Part shown: positions 16,785 through 25,900 of the stretch, piece by piece | Layout of the letters: each line of letters starts with the position of its first letter | Position numbering within the stretch: the stretch's first letter is position 1 | Origin: Allomuricauda sp. CP2A | GTDB lineage: Bacteria > Bacteroidota > Bacteroidia > Flavobacteriales > Flavobacteriaceae | DNA length: 64,000 nucleotides | Reading direction: 5' to 3' | NCBI RefSeq assembly: GCF_001683915.1 | Contig: NZ_LXTT01000026.1 | Coordinates: forward strand, 186,001 to 250,000 | Made by a program: the position numbers and the translations under genes | The notes under the pieces: generated by a model | The model's input: only the letters and a program-made list of their open reading frames with translations | What the model was told of the DNA's origin: nothing | Databases searched by the model: none

Positions 16785-17923
16785 AACAGTCGTTTGAACA
16801 ATGCTCTGATAAACGGCATCGGTTTGGGAGCGGTCACAATTTTTAGCTCTTCCCACAGATTGGTCTCGTTTTCTAGGAATTTCAAAATCAAGGAAGCCTT
16901 TCTTCTTTTGAACATGGATTCAAAAATGTCGTGTCCCAAGTGATTGTTCTCGTACAAAATGTCCAGCAAAAGCATATCGTAGAACAGAAACCTGCTTTTT
17001 TGATGAAACTTGGACAATGGTTTCCCAGCTTTCAGATGGCGTACCAATTTGGGCACTTGCTGGCTCGTGTTATAAAACGTGTAGCCTGTACTGGGTTTGG
17101 CCCATCCACCTGCAACACCGATGTGGAAAATATGGTCGGTGTTGTGTTGATGAAACGGATAACAGGTCATGGGAATACTACCAAACTCGGTTTCTACAAT
17201 AGTGTATTGGGTATTGTTATATTTTTCTTTGATGTAATTTTTGATAGCCTCTTCGTACTCGGTCTTCTCCAAAAGATGTTCGGAAAATAGGGTGTATTCC
17301 ACCAAAGCTTCGGTGTCGGAAATTGGCAGCACATACATAAATCGCGTGTTGCCCTTTTGCGGAATAGTAAAATCCATGAAAGTGACTTCATCTGGATTGA
17401 AGACTGGTTCCTCTGTTTTAACGAACCAGCCCAAAAAATGCTGTTGCAGAACGGGGAACTCCTTTTGGCCCAAAGGAATTGATGCATCATACAAACTGGA
17501 AAACACCTTTTTGCCCGTGTGGGTCTGCGATGGGGTAGTGACCCAAACCTCGTTTTCTTGCTCTTCAATATGGGTCACTTCTTCCTGAACCCAAGTAATG
17601 TTTGGATAGGCTTTTACCTTTGGTAAAAAGTGGTTGTAAAAGTCAATACCTCGGAGCATTTTATAGGTGTAGGGCGCAATGGGAGTGGATTTTTGAAGCT
17701 GCTGTCCGCCCACATAAATGTTGTCCCAAGTTTTGTGGATCAAATCATCAAATGGACCATTTCCCCGTTCCCAAAAACACCAAGTTCGATCGTTTTTGGA
17801 CTTGTCGTCCTTGTCAATTACCAAAATGGATTTGGAGGCAAAGAATTTGTCCTTGCCCAAGGCATCGGCCAACAAAAGGCCAGCAGCTCCCGCTCCTATA
17901 ATGATGTAATCGTAGTTGGGCAT
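16781..17923 (-). CDS. crtY: Lycopene beta-cyclase (CrtY type)
   Basis: A flavoprotein that cyclises the ends of lycopene to beta-carotene, in the route to yellow pigments such as zeaxanthin. The 380 residues open with a dinucleotide-binding fold (YDYIIIGAGAAGLLLADAL), then DRTWCFWERG, a characteristic CrtY motif. GVAGGWAKPSTGYTF near residue 275 matches the conserved C-terminal GxxGG/ST-Y segment. Other carotenoid genes are not in the window. Convergent with the polyprenyl synthase with a 4-base overlap. Confidence 0.92.
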   Translation of the reverse strand: MPNYDYIIIGAGAAGLLLADALGKDKFFASKSILVIDKDDKSKNDRTWCFWERGNGPFDDLIHKTWDNIYVGGQQLQKSTPIAPYTYKMLRGIDFYNHFLPKVKAYPNITWVQEEVTHIEEQENEVWVTTPSQTHTGKKVFSSLYDASIPLGQKEFPVLQQHFLGWFVKTEEPVFNPDEVTFMDFTIPQKGNTRFMYVLPISDTEALVEYTLFSEHLLEKTEYEEAIKNYIKEKYNNTQYTIVETEFGSIPMTCYPFHQHNTDHIFHIGVAGGWAKPSTGYTFYNTSQQVPKLVRHLKAGKPLSKFHQKSRFLFYDMLLLDILYENNHLGHDIFESMFKRRKASLILKFLENETNLWEELKIVTAPKPMPFIRALFKRLF

Positions 17924-17983
17924 GGGTTCAAAGATAGGGAAGGGGGCAGATATTTGTTGATAGCCCTATCAAATTCTTCCTAG

Positions 17984-20245
17984 TTAAAAAACCGTATACC
18001 GCAATCCAAAGAACCCACGGATGCCTTGGTTGGGGCCGTACACGTAGGCGGGGTCAAAAGTAAGGGCGTAGGGATTGTTCGGTGTAGCCACGGCATTGCC
18101 AGAACTGTCAAAAGTCACTTCTTTGTCAAATGGGTCGTTGGCTCGGGCAATGATAAAGGGATTGCCCCGGTTCGGCGTCCAATCCAACAGGTTTTTGATA
18201 CCTCCGTAAACTTCAAAATTATTTAACCCTTTGTAGGTAAACTGGATGTTTTGGATGCTCCACGTAGGCGAATATTCCTGTCTCGGGTCCAGGTCACCCA
18301 AAAGCGGCAATCGCATGGGGCCGTATAAATTTCCCGTATAGTCCGCTGTCAATTTTAGCGAGTGAAAGGTGTACGATAAATTCCATGTAGCGGTAATACT
18401 TTCGGTTAGAATCTGTTGTTGGGTCACTCCATTTTCAGTGCTGCTCACATCCTGCCAAGTGGCGCCTACCATAATCTTAAAACTGCTCGGGAATGCAACA
18501 TCCAAATTGGCACTCACCCCTTGCGAAACTGATTTTCCATCCAGATTATCATAAATGATTTGGTTGGGATTGGTCTCGTAATCGGGCAGGATTACGTTGG
18601 AAAAACGGGTGTAAAACACAGAAGCGTCTAGACCGATGAAGGTGCCGTTGTCGCTGTAAATTTTCTTCAAATAGTTGAGATTGACGTTCACGGAGCGTTC
18701 GGGTTTTAACTCTTCAGCAATAATCACTTCCCGCGAACCTGTGAGGGCCGCATGTTCCTCAGTAAACAAGTTGACTACACGAAACCCCGTTCCTGCATTC
18801 ACCCGAAAAATATCGTTATCGGAAATTTTCCATTTGTAAGCAGCTCGGGGTGTGAAAATATTGCCGTGTCTTTGGTCATAATCATATCGAAGCCCGCCCA
18901 AAAAGGAATGTTTGGGCGCAAAACTGTATTCATCCTGCGCAAAAAGGCTCGGAATCCAAATGTTATCGGCCTCAGTGGTCGCGGGTGTATTGTCGTCATA
19001 ATAATTGTAACGAATCGCACTTCCGAACAGCAAATCGTGATTGCCCGCGGTTTTGTCCCAAGTCAATTGGGCAAAACCTATTCGCTGGTCGGCCAAATAT
19101 TCCGTATCGCCATACACCGAGTTCTGGTTGTGGTCGTTATAAGAGAAAGACAAGAGAAACTTTTCGTCCAAAGGCAACTGATACTTTCCCAGCACTTCCC
19201 ATCTGCGGGTGTAGATGCTTTCGCCATAAATTTCATCGCCACCGCGAAACTCTGGTGTCCATTGCATTTCGCCACCCCAACGGTCCTCATAAAAAAAGCG
19301 TCCCGCCAAAGAGAACAAACGGTTATTACTTCGCTCAAAATCCCACTTTTGAAAAATGGATATACGATCTTGTAGCGTCAAATCGGTAAAATTGTCGCCA
19401 TTATTGTCTACGGGAACGTCATAATTAAAGTAGTTGAGTCCCAAAAGCAGGTTTGTTTTGTCTCCAACCGAAATTTTGCTTCCCACATCCAAATTGTACT
19501 CGCCCCAACCCGTGGCAAAGCCATCGGCAAAAAATTCGGGAGCGCTCAATGCATTTTTGGTAATGATATTGATCAAACCACCAACCGCTTCACTTCCGTA
19601 AAGTGAAGAAGCAGGACCTTTTACAATTTCAATCTGCTCAATCAATGAATTGGGAATACCCGTAAGGCCATAAACCGTTCCCAAACCACTTACAATGGGC
19701 ATCCCGTCGATAAGAACCAAAGTGTATGGCCCCTCTAACCCGTTGATGTGAATATCTCCCGTGTTGCACACATTGCAATTGATCTGCGGACGCACCCCGT
19801 TGACGTTCTGGAGTGCATCAAAAACGCTCGCCGTAGGGTTCTTTTTTAGAAAAGTAGGGGAATAGACCTCGACGGGTACGGGACTTTCCAATCGGCTAAC
19901 GGGTTTAAGGGTGCCCGTGACCACGGTTTCATCCAAACTTTGTGCAGAGGGTTCCAGTTGTATGTTGATGGTTTTGGATTCATTGGTGCTTACGCTGATT
20001 TTGGTTTGATACGATTGATACCCCAAAGAGGTTACCAACAATACATAGTCGCCTGGCTCAACGTTTGCCAACTCAAATAGACCATCAATATCCGTAGCAG
20101 CTCCCATTTCGGTTCCTTTCAACACCACATTTGTCAAGGGTATTGGTTCTCCGTTGTCCGTCACCTTGCCGCTTATCGAAGCTGTTTGTGCAAAACCGAA
20201 TGTTCCGATCAATCCGATTAAAAATGGTTTAATGAGTCTGCTCAT
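17984..20245 (-). CDS. TonB-dependent outer-membrane receptor, probably for a metal
   Basis: A 753-residue receptor: signal peptide (MSRLIKPFLIGLIGTFGFAQ), a carboxypeptidase-regulatory-like domain (about 22-105), the plug domain (about 120-225, with LVLIDGMPIVSGLGTVYG and GPASSLYGSEAVGGLINI) and a 22-strand-type barrel ending GLRYTVF. The plug contains a Cys-x-x-Cys (INCNVCNTGDIHINGLEG), a possible metal site. It is divergent from a DtxR/MntR-like repressor and a ZIP transporter, and a dyad covers its -7 element. This argues for metal uptake (iron, manganese or zinc), but the metal is not decided by the sequence. Confidence 0.92.
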   Translation of the reverse strand: MSRLIKPFLIGLIGTFGFAQTASISGKVTDNGEPIPLTNVVLKGTEMGAATDIDGLFELANVEPGDYVLLVTSLGYQSYQTKISVSTNESKTINIQLEPSAQSLDETVVTGTLKPVSRLESPVPVEVYSPTFLKKNPTASVFDALQNVNGVRPQINCNVCNTGDIHINGLEGPYTLVLIDGMPIVSGLGTVYGLTGIPNSLIEQIEIVKGPASSLYGSEAVGGLINIITKNALSAPEFFADGFATGWGEYNLDVGSKISVGDKTNLLLGLNYFNYDVPVDNNGDNFTDLTLQDRISIFQKWDFERSNNRLFSLAGRFFYEDRWGGEMQWTPEFRGGDEIYGESIYTRRWEVLGKYQLPLDEKFLLSFSYNDHNQNSVYGDTEYLADQRIGFAQLTWDKTAGNHDLLFGSAIRYNYYDDNTPATTEADNIWIPSLFAQDEYSFAPKHSFLGGLRYDYDQRHGNIFTPRAAYKWKISDNDIFRVNAGTGFRVVNLFTEEHAALTGSREVIIAEELKPERSVNVNLNYLKKIYSDNGTFIGLDASVFYTRFSNVILPDYETNPNQIIYDNLDGKSVSQGVSANLDVAFPSSFKIMVGATWQDVSSTENGVTQQQILTESITATWNLSYTFHSLKLTADYTGNLYGPMRLPLLGDLDPRQEYSPTWSIQNIQFTYKGLNNFEVYGGIKNLLDWTPNRGNPFIIARANDPFDKEVTFDSSGNAVATPNNPYALTFDPAYVYGPNQGIRGFFGLRYTVF

Positions 20246-20270
20246 GAATTTAAGTTGATGTAAAATTAAA

Positions 20271-20286
20271 TTTAGACAAAACTAAA
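20271..20286. promoter_or_regulatory. Dyad over the -7 element of the TonB receptor gene (candidate DtxR-family operator)
   Basis: TTTAG (20271-20275) and CTAAA (20282-20286) form an inverted repeat with a 6-base centre. On the minus strand the perfect -7 element TAGTTTTG occupies 20284-20277, inside the dyad. A bound metal-loaded repressor would block the promoter. The repressor gene lies 50 bases away on the other strand. Confidence 0.55.
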
Positions 20287-20310
20287 AATAGGTTTTGATA
20301 AATAAAAATG

Positions 20311-20318
20311 TATTTTTG
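20311..20318 (+). promoter_or_regulatory. -7 promoter element (TATTTTTG) of the metalloregulator gene
   Basis: A perfect TAnnTTTG 17 bases before the ATG at 20335. A TTTG at 20294-20297 is closer than the usual -33 spacing, so the upstream element is uncertain. Confidence 0.5.
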
Positions 20319-20334
20319 AAAAAATATTTTTTTG

Positions 20335-20991
20335 ATGACCCGATCAGAAGAAAACTATTTGAAGACAATCTTCCATTTGGGGGGAGGCGATTCCAAGTCC
20401 ATAACCACCAATGCCATTGCGGAGCAAATGGAGACAAAGCCGTCTTCCGTAACCGATATGGCCAAGAAATTATCGGAAAAAGGATTGGTGGATTATGTCC
20501 GGTACCAAGGTGTTTCGTTGACCGGTGCAGGGGTAAAGACAGCTTTGTCCATCATTAGAAAGCACCGATTATGGGAAGTTTTTTTGGTGGAAAAATTGGA
20601 TTTTACTTGGGATGAGGTACACGAGGTAGCCGAGCAATTGGAGCACATCAAAAGTGAAAAGTTGATTGACAAAATTGACGAACTCTTGGAATTTCCCAAA
20701 TATGACCCACACGGCGACCCCATTCCCACCAAGGACGGAAAGTTTCAGGAACGTGATGAAAAATTACTCAGCGAAATGCCCATCAATTCCAAAGGAATAT
20801 GTGTGGGGGTAAAGGATTCCTCCGTACCCTTTCTTAAATTTTTGGACAAGAACAAAATCGCTTTGGGAAACACGATCAAAGTAATGGACAAAGAAGATTT
20901 TGATAATTCCCTGCGTATTCAAATGGAGGGCAAGGAAATGCGCATATCACACCAAATAGCGTCTAACCTTTACGTAAAAAAGAACGATTGA
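20335..20991 (+). CDS. DtxR/MntR-family metal-dependent repressor
   Basis: A 218-residue regulator. The N-terminal winged helix (YLKTIFHLGGGDSKSITTNA, then MAKKLSEKGLVDY) is followed by the metal-binding dimer domain (RKHRLWEVFLVEKLDFTWDE, VAEQLEHIKS, PKYDPHGDPIPT) and a C-terminal SH3-like/FeoA-like domain (about 150-218). The conserved His/Glu/Asp pattern HRLWE...EVHEVAEQLEH is intact. The start is the ATG at 20335, just after a TTG. It overlaps the ZIP gene by one base and is divergent from the TonB receptor, so it very likely controls both sides. Confidence 0.93.
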   Translation: MTRSEENYLKTIFHLGGGDSKSITTNAIAEQMETKPSSVTDMAKKLSEKGLVDYVRYQGVSLTGAGVKTALSIIRKHRLWEVFLVEKLDFTWDEVHEVAEQLEHIKSEKLIDKIDELLEFPKYDPHGDPIPTKDGKFQERDEKLLSEMPINSKGICVGVKDSSVPFLKFLDKNKIALGNTIKVMDKEDFDNSLRIQMEGKEMRISHQIASNLYVKKND

Positions 20992-21812
20992 TGAAAGAAG
21001 TAATACACTATTTTCAGGAAATAGACCCGGTATTGGCAGCGTTGTATGCGACGCTTTTTACATGGGGACTGACTGCTGCCGGGGCAGGCCTTGTATTTTT
21101 GTTCAAAAGTCCAAAGAGGGCTTTGATGGATGGAATGTTGGGCTTTACGGGAGGTGTTATGGTCGCTGCGAGTTTTTGGAGTCTTTTGGCACCAGGCATT
21201 GAAATGAGTCCCGGTGACGGTTTTGTTAAGGTGATTCCAGCAGCTGTCGGCTTTTTAATGGGTGCTGCCTTTATTTTTGGGCTCGATAAAATTTTACCCC
21301 ATTTGCACATCAATTTTAAAATGGACGAAGCGGAAGGCGTAAAGACGCCCTGGCACCGCACCACGCTACTGGTCTTGGCCATTACCTTGCACAATATTCC
21401 CGAAGGATTGGCGGTAGGTGTCCTATTTGGGGGTGTTGCTTCTGGCTTTGAGGGCGCAACCATTGGTGGTGCTGTAGCTTTGGCCTTGGGTATCGGTTTG
21501 CAAAATTTCCCTGAGGGTTTTGCCGTTGCCGTACCAATGCGCAGGCATGGCCTCAGTCGAAGAAAAAGTTGGATGTACGGTCAGGCCTCGGCCTTGGTAG
21601 AACCCATTGCAGGGGTATTGGGGGCTTGGGCCGTTCTTACTTTTGAGCCAATACTTCCTTATGCCCTTTCGTTTGCCGCGGGTGCCATGATTTTTGTGGT
21701 GGTGGAGGAGGTGATTCCCGAGACCCAACAAGACAAATACACCGATATCGCCACAATGGGCTTTATCGGTGGATTTATAATTATGATGACACTGGATGTA
21801 GGACTGGGGTAA
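20991..21812 (+). CDS. ZIP-family metal transporter
   Basis: An inner-membrane importer of divalent metals (Zn, Mn or Fe) with about eight helices over 273 residues. The two ZIP signatures are HNIPEG (from His134) and QNFPEG, about 40 residues later. The ATG at 20991 overlaps the repressor stop (TGATG), so the two are translationally coupled. Together with the TonB receptor it would give a two-membrane uptake route. Confidence 0.93.
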   Translation: MKEVIHYFQEIDPVLAALYATLFTWGLTAAGAGLVFLFKSPKRALMDGMLGFTGGVMVAASFWSLLAPGIEMSPGDGFVKVIPAAVGFLMGAAFIFGLDKILPHLHINFKMDEAEGVKTPWHRTTLLVLAITLHNIPEGLAVGVLFGGVASGFEGATIGGAVALALGIGLQNFPEGFAVAVPMRRHGLSRRKSWMYGQASALVEPIAGVLGAWAVLTFEPILPYALSFAAGAMIFVVVEEVIPETQQDKYTDIATMGFIGGFIIMMTLDVGLG

Positions 21813-21815
21813 ATG

Positions 21816-22943
21816 CTATCCCCCAATCAAATCAAAAACACCCTTGGTCAAGAACTGATCAGTTTCGGTTAGTCCTGTTGAGATGATTTCGGTATGCCCA
21901 CCATAGGTATTGCCTTGTTTTACGGCAACACGTTCAAAGGTGTATCCCCCCCCTTCTTTATTCACCAATTTAAGTACGTAGGAGGTGCCCTCTGATTCAA
22001 TTACCGCTTCTTCCGGTAAAGAGAGGGTTTTGATGGTGTCCGTCATAATTTTGGCATCCACGAACATGCCTGGGAGGAAGTTTGCCTCTTCCTCGTGTTC
22101 CAAGTGCCCATGTACCTTAATGGATCTTTTGGCATCGTCAATTGAGGTGCCCACCAAATAAACTTCTGCATTAAAGGCTTCTTCGGATGCTTCTGGAATC
22201 CTGAACTGGATTTTCTGCCCTTTTTTCACCTTTAGGATATCCTTTTCAAAAACCGTGAGCTCCAAGTGTACATGTTCATTGCTCACAATCTCCAAAATCT
22301 CGGTAGCTGGGGAAACATAGCTTCCCTTGGCCACATTCATTTTTGTGATGCTTCCCGAGATAGGGGCATAAATGGCCGCTTGTGATGTAATGTTGCCCTG
22401 CTCTACATTACTGGGTGATATGTTCAGCATTTGCAATTGCTCCCGCAAGCCTTGGTAACGGGCCTTGGCTGTTTCATAATTACTCTTGGCCTGAAGAAAG
22501 TTCTTTTGCGAGGCGATTTTTTCTTCAAAAAGGGTTTGGTTTCTTTCAAACTCGGCTTTTAAATAATCCAATTGAGTGAAAATCTCTAGATATTCTTGCT
22601 GCATCTTTAGGAATTCCTGACTTTCCAGAACCACTAAAAGCTGTCCCTTTTTTACTTGGTCACCGACCAATAATGCGGTTTTTTTTACGAAACCACCCAT
22701 AAAGGCCGTTACACTAGCCCGGTTTTCGGGCGGTACATCTATCATCCCAGAAGTCTCCACCATTTTGGGGAAGGTTCTTTTTTCCATTGGACCAATAGTG
22801 AGGTCATTGGTGTCGAATTGATCTTGTGTGACCACGATTCCTGTTTCTTCTTCTTGCCCTTCGGAAACAGATTCTTTGTTGTTTTTATTGCCACAGCCCA
22901 TCAATAGAAGGAAAACAGCGGCTATTTGAATTATATTTTTCAT
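21816..22943 (-). CDS. Periplasmic adaptor lipoprotein of a heavy-metal RND system (CzcB/CusB type)
   Basis: A 375-residue membrane-fusion protein. The lipobox is LLMGC (Cys at 17), followed by a beta-barrel piece, a lipoyl half (LLVGDQVKKGQLLVVLESQE), an alpha hairpin (about 105-160), the second lipoyl half (IYAPISGSITKMNVAKG) and C-terminal domains. It follows the pump/channel gene with a 2-base gap, so pump and adaptor are co-translated. It is convergent with the ZIP gene, three bases from its stop, with no room for a terminator. Confidence 0.92.
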   Translation of the reverse strand: MKNIIQIAAVFLLLMGCGNKNNKESVSEGQEEETGIVVTQDQFDTNDLTIGPMEKRTFPKMVETSGMIDVPPENRASVTAFMGGFVKKTALLVGDQVKKGQLLVVLESQEFLKMQQEYLEIFTQLDYLKAEFERNQTLFEEKIASQKNFLQAKSNYETAKARYQGLREQLQMLNISPSNVEQGNITSQAAIYAPISGSITKMNVAKGSYVSPATEILEIVSNEHVHLELTVFEKDILKVKKGQKIQFRIPEASEEAFNAEVYLVGTSIDDAKRSIKVHGHLEHEEEANFLPGMFVDAKIMTDTIKTLSLPEEAVIESEGTSYVLKLVNKEGGGYTFERVAVKQGNTYGGHTEIISTGLTETDQFLTKGVFDLIGG

Positions 22944-22945
22944 TG

Positions 22946-25900
22946 TTATAATGTTATTGTCAAGTAATTAATGGCGATTACAGTTTGATTGTATTGGTTG
23001 AGCACATCCAAATAATTGAGTTGGATGTCGTATGCGTTTTCCAAACTTTGAATGTATTGGAAAAAGTCGATTTCCCCGTTTTGAAAGTTTCCAGAGGCCG
23101 CTTTCAAAATCTGATCGGAAAGTTGACCGCCTTCATCTTCGTAATAGGACAGTTCCTTGGCCTGTTGTTCCAATTGTCCCAACAAGGTTTTGTAACGCTG
23201 GTTCATCGCAACGGTAATTTCGGTATTCTGCATTTCCGTGATTTTGGTCTGGATCTTGGACGATTTCACCTTGCTACTGTGTCCAAAAAAGAAAAGGGGA
23301 ATACGAACACCCAGCTGAATACCGTAGAGCGATGTTCCCAAGCCCTTGTTGGTCCCTTGAAAATACTCCAGGTTCAGGTCGGGCAGCAATCTATTTTCCT
23401 CCAGACTCTTTTGGGCATTGCTCAGTTCTTGGCGGTTGTCCAAAAAGGAAGTTTCCGTTTCCAACATTCCTTGCGCATTCAACACCCTAAGTTTTTGTGG
23501 TTCTTCATCCACAATTTCCAAGGTGTCCTCAATTTGCACCAAGCTCACAATCTGATTATAGGTGGTGAGTAGTTGCTGCTTTATTTTGGAATAGGTGTTC
23601 ATGATTTGCCGTTGCTTGGCCGTAGCCGTTACCTTTTCCAGATAATTGGTCTCCCCGAGTTCAAAACGTCGGTTGGCTGCGTGCGCAAATTTGCTGTAAA
23701 TACTATCCAACGTACTATAAAGCTTTGCTTTTTGGTTCAAGGTCTGGTATTGGTAGTACGCAATACTCAGGTTTTGGTACAGTTGCTTCTTTTTTATTTC
23801 GAACGATGATTTTTGAAGCTCATAGTTCGATTTTTGAAGCCTATTTTTTGCACCGTACACTGTAGGAAACTCAAACTGCTGCTGTGCCCCAAAAACTTTA
23901 AGTGGGGCTCCGTTCAAGGCTAGATTGTTCTCATCATATTGGTAGTAAACATCCGTTTTGTCAAACATAAAAGCGGTTCCTTTGAGGGTTTCCGCCTGAT
24001 CTACCAGTAAGGATTCTGCTCGGATTCCCTTATTGTTTTCAAGGCAAAGAGCCATTAAATCTTCCAAATCCAATTTGGTTTGGGAAAATCCTGAAACTGA
24101 AATCAACAGCAGTATGACGGTCAATGTGTTCTTTTTCATCATTTTACGTTCTTTCCTTCTTTTTCTCATCCCACGGAATTTAATGTTGTGGGTGTACGCA
24201 TATAAAACAGGCAATACCACCAAAGTGAGTAGGGTTGCCGTTACCAATCCACCGATGACCACTGTGGCCAAAGGTCGCTGTACCTCGGCCCCGGCATTGG
24301 TGGAAACCGCCATGGGCAAGAAACCTAGGGCAGCTGCAGAGGCGGTCAACAACACGGCACGGAGCCTATCTTTGGTACCTTGTTTGATCAAATCTTCCAT
24401 AGAATTGAAATCACTGCCCTTCAGTTCCTTAAAATGTTCAATGAGCACAATGCCGTTCAGTACCGCGATACCAAAAAGAGCTATAAATCCAACTCCAGCG
24501 GAAATGCTAAAAGGCATGTCCCTTAACCAAAGTAATAGAACCCCTCCAACGGCAGATAATGGAATGGCCGAGAAAATGAGCAAGGCTTCTTTAACAGAAC
24601 CAAAAGCAAAATAGAGCATGATAAAGATGAGCAACAAGGCAATGGGTACGGCAACCATCAACCTGGCTTTCGCATTTTGAAGATTTTCAAACTGGCCACC
24701 GTAGGTGATGGTGTAGCCAGGTGGTAATGTGATGTTTTCGTTGACCAAGAGTTGCACATCGTCCACCACAGATTGAAGGTCTCGGTTCCTTACGTTGATA
24801 CCGACAACGATTCTTCTTTTTGTATCGTCACGGGAGATTTTTGCCGCACCTTTTTGGTAGGTGATATCAGCCAGCTCGCTCATGGGAATTTTTCCACCGT
24901 TGGGAATATCAACATAAAGGTTTTTTAAGTTGGAAATATCCTGACGGTTTGCAGCATCCAACCGAACGGCCATATCAAACTGTCGTTCGCCCTCAAATAC
25001 ACTACCTACCACTTTTCCTGCGAATCCCATCGAAATCATTTCGTTGAGGTCTGCTATGTTGAGTCCGTGGCGTGCAATTTTGGCCCTGTCAAAGGAAACG
25101 TTCATTTGCGGAAGACCTTCCACTTTTTCCACAACAATATCGGATGCTCCCTCCACATTTTGGATGAGATCTTTGATTTCGTTGGCCTTTTTGTTCAAGG
25201 TTTCCAAGTTTTCCCCAAAAATCTTGATGGCAATATCGGCCCGGACCCCGGTAATCAATTCATTGAATCGCATTTCAATGGGTTGGGTGAATTCAACCTC
25301 CATTCCCGGAATTACGGTGAGGGCTTCTTTGAATTTGTCCGCTAATTCATCCTTGGTTTTGGCCGAAACCCATTCATCTTTAGGTTTTAGAGTGATAATT
25401 ACATCGCTTTCTTCCATGGACATGGGGTCGGTGGGCACTTCCGCGGCACCGATACGGCTTACTACTTGTTTTACTTCGGGAAACTGATTCAATAAAATTT
25501 TCTCGATCTTGGTGGTCGTCTCAACCGTTTTTGCAAGCGATGTACCCGTCTTTAGTATGGGTTGAATCACAAAATCACCTTCATCTAAAGTGGGCACAAA
25601 TTCGCCTCCCATGGAAGAGAACAGTAAAACAGCTCCCACCAACAATGCGGCCGCTAATGAAAGCACCAATTTTTTACTTTTCATAGCCCATTCGATGACA
25701 GGCCCATATTGCTTATTGATCCAGTTGACCAAACGTGTGGAGATGCTTTTTGCAGATTCTTTGGATGGCTTCAGGAACATGGCCGAAGCAACGGGCACAT
25801 AAGTAAAACACAAAAGAATTGCCCCTAACAAGGCAAAGCTAAACGTTAGGGCCATAGGCTTGAACATTTTGCCCTCTACACCGCTCAGTGAAAGAATAGG

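Noticed and set aside
17957-17972. Dyad TTGATAG-CC-CTATCAA between crtY and the TonB receptor gene
   Set aside because: A 2-base centre cannot form an RNA loop as drawn and there is no T-run; it could be a binding site but nothing else supports it.
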